The translations under genes and the position numbers were made by a program. A model generated the notes under the pieces. It made no database searches. It was not told the origin of the DNA and saw only the letters and a list, made by a program, of their open reading frames with translations. Positions 58,675 through 64,000 of a DNA stretch of 64,000 nt are shown here, in pieces (position 1 is the stretch's first letter; each line of letters starts with the position of its first letter). The stretch is from JAIYDJ01 sp031400505 (GTDB lineage: Bacteria > Pseudomonadota > Alphaproteobacteria > Rhodobacterales > Rhodobacteraceae). Location: positions 62,001 to 126,000 of the forward strand of contig JANNPZ010000038.1 of NCBI GenBank assembly GCA_031400505.1. Reading direction: 5' to 3'.

Positions 58675-59286
58675 TTGCAAGTCACCCTGACCACACCTGC
58701 TGACCTGCGAGGTATCGAGATACTTGCGTCGGTCCGGCAAGCCTTTGCTGAAAAAGGCTTTGACGGCGCTTCCATGCAGGATCTTGCGCGGACTGCGGGT
58801 ATTTCAGTTGGCAGCTTCTATCGTTATTTCCCGTCAAAAGCCGCAATCGTAGAGGCGCTGATCGCCTTCGATCTGGCCGAGATGGAGCGGGACTTCGCAG
58901 AAATCATGGACAGCCCGCGCCCGATGGATGCGCTTCGGGCAAAGTTGCGTCACATCATTCCTGAACATCAAAGCAATCAGGATGGCCAACTATGGGCTGA
59001 AATCACCGCGGCCGCACTGCGAAAGCCGGAAATCGGCGCGGCAGCCTGTCGGATGGAGCAAGAGATCACCGGCTACATGGCTCATGTCTTTGCGGCTGAA
59101 ACCGGCCTCTCGGTGCCACAAGCACTAAGCCGCTTTGCAAATCACGCGATTTTCATCGTGATGCTGGTAAAGTCGTCCGCCGCAATCAACCGAGAGACAC
59201 CCGACCTTGAACAGTTGAATGAGCTTATTTTCCGATCGATTGACCAGACGCTGAATGATGTCTCCAGCGCAGTTGTGAAAGCCTGA
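58675..59286 (+). CDS. TetR-family transcriptional regulator
   Basis: 203 residues. The N-terminal HTH is clear: VRQAFAEKGFDGASMQDLAR and TAGISVGSFYRYFPSKAAIV; the C-terminal ligand domain (about 70-200) is variable. The start is a TTG with GGAG six bases upstream; the next upstream TTG lies in the -10 box and cannot be used from the predicted promoter. It is first in an operon with an RND adaptor and pump, three bases separating it from the adaptor gene, so it is the likely local repressor, induced by a pump substrate. Confidence 0.88.
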   Translation: MQVTLTTPADLRGIEILASVRQAFAEKGFDGASMQDLARTAGISVGSFYRYFPSKAAIVEALIAFDLAEMERDFAEIMDSPRPMDALRAKLRHIIPEHQSNQDGQLWAEITAAALRKPEIGAAACRMEQEITGYMAHVFAAETGLSVPQALSRFANHAIFIVMLVKSSAAINRETPDLEQLNELIFRSIDQTLNDVSSAVVKA

Positions 59287-59289
59287 CCG

Positions 59290-60462
59290 ATGCGAATGAC
59301 CGTTCCCTTCCTGATTGCAGCACTTGCAGCCATGCCATTGCGGGCCGAAACTCCGGTTGCCACTGAAACGGCTGCACCGCCCATGCTGCCGGCAATCACT
59401 GTTTCCGCGGTGTCGATGCAGGACCTGTCCGACCGCGTTATTGCCTCGGGTCTCGTCGGGCCGGTTGAAACCGTACAGGTGCAGCCGTTGATCGAAGGTC
59501 AACCTATCGAGGCACTTTTTGCGGATGTGGGCGACATAGTCACTGCGGGTCAGGTACTGGCGCAACTGTCGAACACGTCGCTAGATTTGCAGAAAAGCCA
59601 GTTCCAGGCGTCGTTGGCCGCAGCCCGCGCCAGTATCGCACAAGGCGAGGCTTCGCAAATAGAAGCGCAGGCCAACGCAGACGAAGCCGTCAGAACTGCC
59701 ACCCGCTCCGCTGCTCTCAAGGCGCAAGGCAATGTCAGCCAGGCCGCCTATGATCAGGCGCAGGCAGCCTCCCTGTCGGCCAATGCCCGGGTGATGGTCG
59801 CCAAGCAATCACTGGAAGCTGCCCGTGCGCAGGTAACATTGGCCGAGGCCCAACTGGCAAATGTGGACCTTCAATTGTCCCGAACTCAGGTAACGGCCCC
59901 TGTCGCGGGCGAAATCACCGCACGCAATGCGCAATTGGGCGCTATCGCGTCCGCCGCTGGCCAGCCGATGTTCACGCTGATCAGGGACGGTGCGCTGGAA
60001 CTGCGCGCCGACATTGCAGAAGGAGACCTTTTGCGGCTGGCAAAAGGTCAAACCGCGGTCCTTAATCTTGCGGGCTCTCCCGGGGCGCTGACAGGCACTT
60101 TGCGATTGGTGGAACCGACAATCGATGCCACAACCCGCCTCGGACGCGCCCGGATCGCAATAGACAACCCAAACCTTGTGCGCGCCGGAATGTTTGTGCA
60201 AGCCGAAATCCTTGTTGCGAAACGCAAAACTCTTGCCGTACCGGTTTCGGCCGTTGGCGCGTCGGGCAGCAAAGCCACAGTAATGCGCGTCAAAGATGGG
60301 CTGGTGGAACAGCTGTTCGTCACAACCGGCATCCGGGAAGGTAGGTGGGTGGAAATTACCCAAGGCCTGGCGGACGGCGACCTTGTGGTGACCAAAGCCG
60401 GAGCCTTCGTTCGCGACGGCGACCAAATCAACCCTGTTCCGGCCGCCGCCGAGACGAACTGA
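59290..60462 (+). CDS. RND efflux periplasmic adaptor (membrane fusion) protein
   Basis: 390 residues: a signal peptide (1-20, ending MPLRA), the lipoyl-like half motifs (LIEGQPIEALFADVGDIVTAGQVLAQL and the VTAPVAGEITARNAQLG return strand), a helical hairpin between them (about 98-190), a beta-barrel and a membrane-proximal domain. It joins the inner-membrane pump to an outer-membrane channel. No outer-membrane factor gene follows in the operon. It starts three bases past the regulator's stop. Confidence 0.93.
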   Translation: MRMTVPFLIAALAAMPLRAETPVATETAAPPMLPAITVSAVSMQDLSDRVIASGLVGPVETVQVQPLIEGQPIEALFADVGDIVTAGQVLAQLSNTSLDLQKSQFQASLAAARASIAQGEASQIEAQANADEAVRTATRSAALKAQGNVSQAAYDQAQAASLSANARVMVAKQSLEAARAQVTLAEAQLANVDLQLSRTQVTAPVAGEITARNAQLGAIASAAGQPMFTLIRDGALELRADIAEGDLLRLAKGQTAVLNLAGSPGALTGTLRLVEPTIDATTRLGRARIAIDNPNLVRAGMFVQAEILVAKRKTLAVPVSAVGASGSKATVMRVKDGLVEQLFVTTGIREGRWVEITQGLADGDLVVTKAGAFVRDGDQINPVPAAAETN

Positions 60463-60473
60463 AGGGATAGAAG

Positions 60474-63400
60474 ATGAATTTTTCCGCCTGGTCGATCCGC
60501 AACCCGATTGCGCCCATCCTTGCCTTCTTCATCCTTATGGTCCTGGGGTATCAGTCGTTTTACGCGCTTCCAATCACGCGCTTTCCAAACATCGACGTGC
60601 CGCTGGTTGCAGTGACAGTGGGTCAGGCCGGGGCGGCTCCTGCCGAACTTGAAACGCAAGTGACCAAAGAAATCGAAGATGCCGTTGCAGGCATCACCGG
60701 CGTCAAGAACATCTCTTCGACAGTCACGGACGGCGCGTCGCAAACTGTCATCGAATTCCGCATGGAAGTCCCGACCGACAAAGCCGTGCAGGACGTAAAG
60801 GATGCCATCGACCAGATCAGAGGCGATCTGCCCGGCGATGTCGAAGCACCGATTGTGACCCGGATCGATGTCGAGGGTCAGGCGATCATGTCGTTTGCCG
60901 TGTCAGCGCCAAATCTGACGCTGGAAGAGATCTCGTGGTTTGTGGATGACAAAGTCACGCGCGCCCTCCAGGGCCGCCCCGGCGTCGGCCGTGTCGACCG
61001 TTATGGCGGTGCTGACCGCGAGATCCGTATCGAACTTGATCCGGTCAAACTTGAAAGCAGCGGTATCACCGCCCAGGCCGTGAACCAGCAGCTTGCCGCA
61101 ACCAACACGAACCTTGGCGCAGGCCGCTCAGAAATCGGCAGCGCCGAACAAGCCATCCGTACCCTGGGCGACGCCGCAACGGTACAAAGCCTGGCGAACA
61201 CCACCATCGCGCTGCCGTCGGGGCGCCATGTGAAACTCTCTGATCTTGGCCAGGTCATCGACACTTTCGAAGAGCTTCGGTCTTTTTCTCGGCTGAACGG
61301 CGATCAGGTTGTGACCTTCGCGGTGTTTCGCGCGAAAGGTGCATCCGAAGTGTCGGTGGCCGAAGTTGTAAATGCCGCTCTCGAAGATATCAGCCGCAAA
61401 AACCCGGACGTCGAAATCAAGCTGGTCGATGAAACCGTGTTCTACACCTACGGCAACTACGAAGCTGCGATACACACCCTGCTTGAAGGGGCATTGCTGG
61501 CGATCATCGTGGTCATGTTGTTCTTGCGAAACTGGCGTGCCACATTGATCACCGCCGTCGCCTTGCCTTTGTCTGCGGTCCCGACCTTCTGGGCCATGGA
61601 CATGCTGGGTTTCTCGCTCAACCTTGTGTCCTTCCTCGCCCTGACGCTCGCAACGGGCATCCTGGTGGACGACGCCATCGTTGAAATTGAAAACATTGCG
61701 CGCCACATCCGCATGGGCAAAACGCCGTATCGCGCAGCAATAGAGGCGGCAGACGAAATCGGACTTGCTGTCATTGCAACAACCTTCACAATCGTCGCGG
61801 TTTTCGTCCCCGTCAGCTTCATGGCCGGCATACCTGGTCAATACTTTGAACAGTTCGGCCTCACAGTTGCCATCTCTGTGCTGTTTTCCTTGCTGGTTGC
61901 CCGCCTGATCACGCCGATGATGGCGGCGTATCTGATGTCGTCCAAGGATGGGGGCACCGAACATGCCAACCGCGACGGTTTGGTCATGAAAGGCTACATG
62001 TCGTTGGTCGCGATGACGACATCCTCGCCTCGGTTGATCGGCCGGGTGCGGATCCCGATGTACTATCTGACGATGGTCGGGGCTATTGCCATCCTGATCG
62101 TCTCGATTTTCTACATGATGAAGGTCCCCGGTGCGTTCCTTCCGCCAGAAGACGTCAGCCGGGTGTCGATTTCGGTTGAATTGCCGCCGGGCACGACGCT
62201 GGCCGAAACCGACCGCACCACCACGCAGATGGTCGAGGCAATCAAGGATATTGAAGGGATCGACAACATCTTTGTTCTTGGCGGGTCGTCGCCCACCGGC
62301 ACGCTGGAAGTCCGACGCGCAACGATCACCGTGCTTCTTGACAAACTGGATCACAGCCTGCTTTTGAAGCTTTCAGACGTCGGGCGACAAATCCCCTTGG
62401 TCGGGCAATTTGTTCCCAAAGTCGAAAACCATGGGCGTACGGTTCCGCAGAACGTGATCGAAGCCGAGATTTTCAAACGGTTCGAGCCGATACCGGATAT
62501 TCGCGCCTTCAAGCTCAATGATCGCGGCGAAAGGGATATCTCCTACTCTGTTCTCGCCGGCAACGAGACGGATCTGAATGCGGCTGTGGCAAGCCTTGAG
62601 GCAGCGCTGCGTGACGAACCCCTGTTGTCGAACGTAACATCCTCGGGTGCCCTGCCCCGCCCGGAAATCCAGATCACCCCGCGGATGGACGAGGCCGCAC
62701 GTTTGGGCATCACCACTGCGCAAATCGCAAGTGTTGTCCGGGTAGCGACAATAGGCGACGTCGATGCGGCGCTGGCAAAACTGTCCTTGGACAGCCGGTT
62801 GATCCCGGTTCGCGTGAGGCTCAGTAACGCATCACGCGAGTCGCTTGACCTGATCGCGACGCTCAAGATCACCACTGCAACAGGGGCTCAGGTGCCCTTG
62901 TCCGCAGTTGCTGACATCCGGATCGCCGAAGGTCCTTCCACCGTCAGCCGCCTGAACCGAGAGCGCCTTGCAACCATCGGGGCGAACCTGCCGGTTGGTG
63001 TCGCCCTTGGTACCGCGACCACCCGGTTCAAGGAAATCGCAGATGCCACAGCACTGCCCAGTTCCGCGCGCCTGCAAGAGGCCGGCGACGCAGAGGTGCA
63101 GCAAGAACTGTTTGCCAGCTTTGGCCAGGCAATGATCATGGGCCTGATGCTGGTGCTGACTGTTCTGATCTTGCTGTTCAAATCAGTGCTGCAACCCTTC
63201 ACGATCCTTCTGTCCCTGCCACTTGCCATTGGCGGGGTTGCTGCTGCCTTGATCCTGACCAACGCAGCCTTGTCGATGCCGGTGCTGATCGGCATCCTTA
63301 TGTTGATGGGCATCGTGACGAAGAACGCCATTTTGCTGATCGATTTCGTCATCGAGATGCGTCACCGGGGCCTGCACCGGGTCAAAGCCGTCCTGGAAGC

Positions 63401-63788
63401 AGGCCACAAACGCGCGCGGCCGATCGTGATGACCTCCATCGCGATGTCGGCAGGCATGCTGCCATCGGCGTTGGGTGTGGGCGAAGGCGGGGCTTTCCGC
63501 GCGCCGATGGCGACTGCCGTGATTGGCGGCATCATCGTATCCACGGTTCTTTCGCTGGTGATCGTGCCCTCCTTCTATCTGATCATGGATGACCTGAGCC
63601 GTTTGCTGGGATGGCTGTTCAGCCGACTGATCGGTCCGAAGGAAGAAGAACCCGAAGCGCCGGAAAGTGCCATCCTCGCCGAACGGATTGCCTTGCTGGC
63701 CGCCGAACAGTCTTCGATCCGCGACCGCTTGTCCGTGATCGACAACACCCGCCGCGACATCGGCCCGGGGGCAATCGCAGCGGAATAG
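60474..63788 (+). CDS. RND-family efflux pump permease (AcrB/HAE-1 type)
   Basis: 1104 residues, with the twelve-helix RND plan and two large periplasmic loops (about 35-330 and 560-870). The opening FSAWSIRNPIAPILAFFIL and the TM4 proton-relay block GILVDDAIVEIENI with two Asp are diagnostic; the second half repeats with MGIVTKNAILLIDFV. The C-terminus is extended by about 60 charged residues. Substrate unknown. AGGG precedes the ATG. It ends the operon at a hairpin terminator. Confidence 0.95.
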   Translation: MNFSAWSIRNPIAPILAFFILMVLGYQSFYALPITRFPNIDVPLVAVTVGQAGAAPAELETQVTKEIEDAVAGITGVKNISSTVTDGASQTVIEFRMEVPTDKAVQDVKDAIDQIRGDLPGDVEAPIVTRIDVEGQAIMSFAVSAPNLTLEEISWFVDDKVTRALQGRPGVGRVDRYGGADREIRIELDPVKLESSGITAQAVNQQLAATNTNLGAGRSEIGSAEQAIRTLGDAATVQSLANTTIALPSGRHVKLSDLGQVIDTFEELRSFSRLNGDQVVTFAVFRAKGASEVSVAEVVNAALEDISRKNPDVEIKLVDETVFYTYGNYEAAIHTLLEGALLAIIVVMLFLRNWRATLITAVALPLSAVPTFWAMDMLGFSLNLVSFLALTLATGILVDDAIVEIENIARHIRMGKTPYRAAIEAADEIGLAVIATTFTIVAVFVPVSFMAGIPGQYFEQFGLTVAISVLFSLLVARLITPMMAAYLMSSKDGGTEHANRDGLVMKGYMSLVAMTTSSPRLIGRVRIPMYYLTMVGAIAILIVSIFYMMKVPGAFLPPEDVSRVSISVELPPGTTLAETDRTTTQMVEAIKDIEGIDNIFVLGGSSPTGTLEVRRATITVLLDKLDHSLLLKLSDVGRQIPLVGQFVPKVENHGRTVPQNVIEAEIFKRFEPIPDIRAFKLNDRGERDISYSVLAGNETDLNAAVASLEAALRDEPLLSNVTSSGALPRPEIQITPRMDEAARLGITTAQIASVVRVATIGDVDAALAKLSLDSRLIPVRVRLSNASRESLDLIATLKITTATGAQVPLSAVADIRIAEGPSTVSRLNRERLATIGANLPVGVALGTATTRFKEIADATALPSSARLQEAGDAEVQQELFASFGQAMIMGLMLVLTVLILLFKSVLQPFTILLSLPLAIGGVAAALILTNAALSMPVLIGILMLMGIVTKNAILLIDFVIEMRHRGLHRVKAVLEAGHKRARPIVMTSIAMSAGMLPSALGVGEGGAFRAPMATAVIGGIIVSTVLSLVIVPSFYLIMDDLSRLLGWLFSRLIGPKEEEPEAPESAILAERIALLAAEQSSIRDRLSVIDNTRRDIGPGAIAAE

Positions 63789-63792
63789 CCAA

Positions 63793-63818
63793 AAGGGCGC
63801 GTGAAACACCGCGCCCTT
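63793..63818. terminator. Terminator of the RND operon
   Basis: Perfect nine-base stem AAGGGCGCG / CGCGCCCTT with an eight-base loop, four bases past the permease stop and before a convergent gene. Confidence 0.8.
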
Positions 63819-63875
63819 GCCTATTTCTGATGCAAGTTCGTGTGCTCCTCTGTGCGCAATAGCCGCGCAGAAACG

Positions 63876-64000
63876 TCACACTGGCATGTTTTCAAACCCT
63901 TGCTCGACCTCTGCTTCGGTTGGCAAGTGTTGCTGGGCCGTGTGATTTGCGCCGGGAAGCAATTGCGCCAGTGCCTGCATTTCCACTTCCAACACACGCA
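63876..64000 (-). CDS. 3' end of an unidentified gene, cut by the window edge
   Basis: The minus strand is open from the window edge for 41 codons and ends in a TGA. The residues, ending EVEQGFENMPV, are acidic and look like an ordinary soluble protein tail. It converges on the RND operon with a terminator between, which supports a real gene. Family not recognisable from this fragment. Confidence 0.45.
   Translation of the reverse strand, partial: RVLEVEMQALAQLLPGANHTAQQHLPTEAEVEQGFENMPV

Noticed and set aside
1..64000. CRISPR arrays, rRNA genes, insertion sequences
   Set aside because: No regularly spaced repeats, rRNA-like sequence, transposase motifs or terminal inverted repeats were seen.

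Overview
The window is a GC-rich alphaproteobacterial chromosome segment, most likely from a Rhodobacteraceae (Roseobacter/Rhodobacter group) member. The evidence is a complete RcGTA-type gene transfer agent cluster flanked by cysE on one side and mltG-fabF on the other, a C4-pathway hemA, an E1-beta subunit of pyruvate dehydrogenase that carries its own lipoyl domain, a B12-dependent class II ribonucleotide reductase, and a Mur-type Fur regulator.

Layout. 1-10.7 kb: cell-wall and core genes (DUF2189 membrane protein, prfB, mrcA, amidase, DsbA-like thiol oxidoreductase, ispG, RodZ-like protein, hemA). 10.7-15.7 kb: a small exported protein, an M20 dipeptidase coupled to a GNAT acetyltransferase, tRNA-Asp(GTC), pirin, tRNA-Val(CAC), an HU-like protein and a small exported protein with a Peptidase_S74-like domain. 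15.7-24.2 kb: lon, a decayed stretch with the relic N-terminus of an ene-reductase gene, tgt and nrdJ. 24.2-36.4 kb: three EamA/DMT-type exporters (one is rarD), a Fur/Mur regulator, eno, a DAO-type oxidoreductase, anmK, tyrS, two cyclophilins, pgk and an alpha/beta hydrolase. 36.4-41.5 kb: ftsB, pdhA-pdhB-pdhC and cysE.

41.5-55.8 kb, minus strand: the gene transfer agent (GTA). Every gene of the canonical RcGTA structural set is present and open: g1 (small terminase) and g2 (large terminase), g3 portal, g3.5, g4 protease, g5 capsid, g6-g8 connector proteins, g9 tail tube, g10, g10.1, g11 tape measure, g12-g15 baseplate and fibre. A small conserved gene follows g15. Many junctions overlap as ATGA or TGATG, so this is one translationally coupled operon. 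The leader upstream of g1 contains a perfect CtrA-type site (TTAA-N7-TTAAC), two candidate promoters and a terminator-like hairpin. Together they suggest cell-cycle/CtrA control plus possible attenuation.

55.9-64 kb: mltG and fabF (an overlapping pair), then a divergent TetR-HlyD-RND efflux operon with a palindromic operator placed over its probable transcription start, and the 3' end of an unidentified gene leaving the window.

All calls come from reading the sequence and recalled family motifs; no database search was possible. The system most worth attention is the intact GTA and its control region. GTAs are a known class; the CtrA box, the leader hairpin and the extended g10.1 are the parts I would examine.
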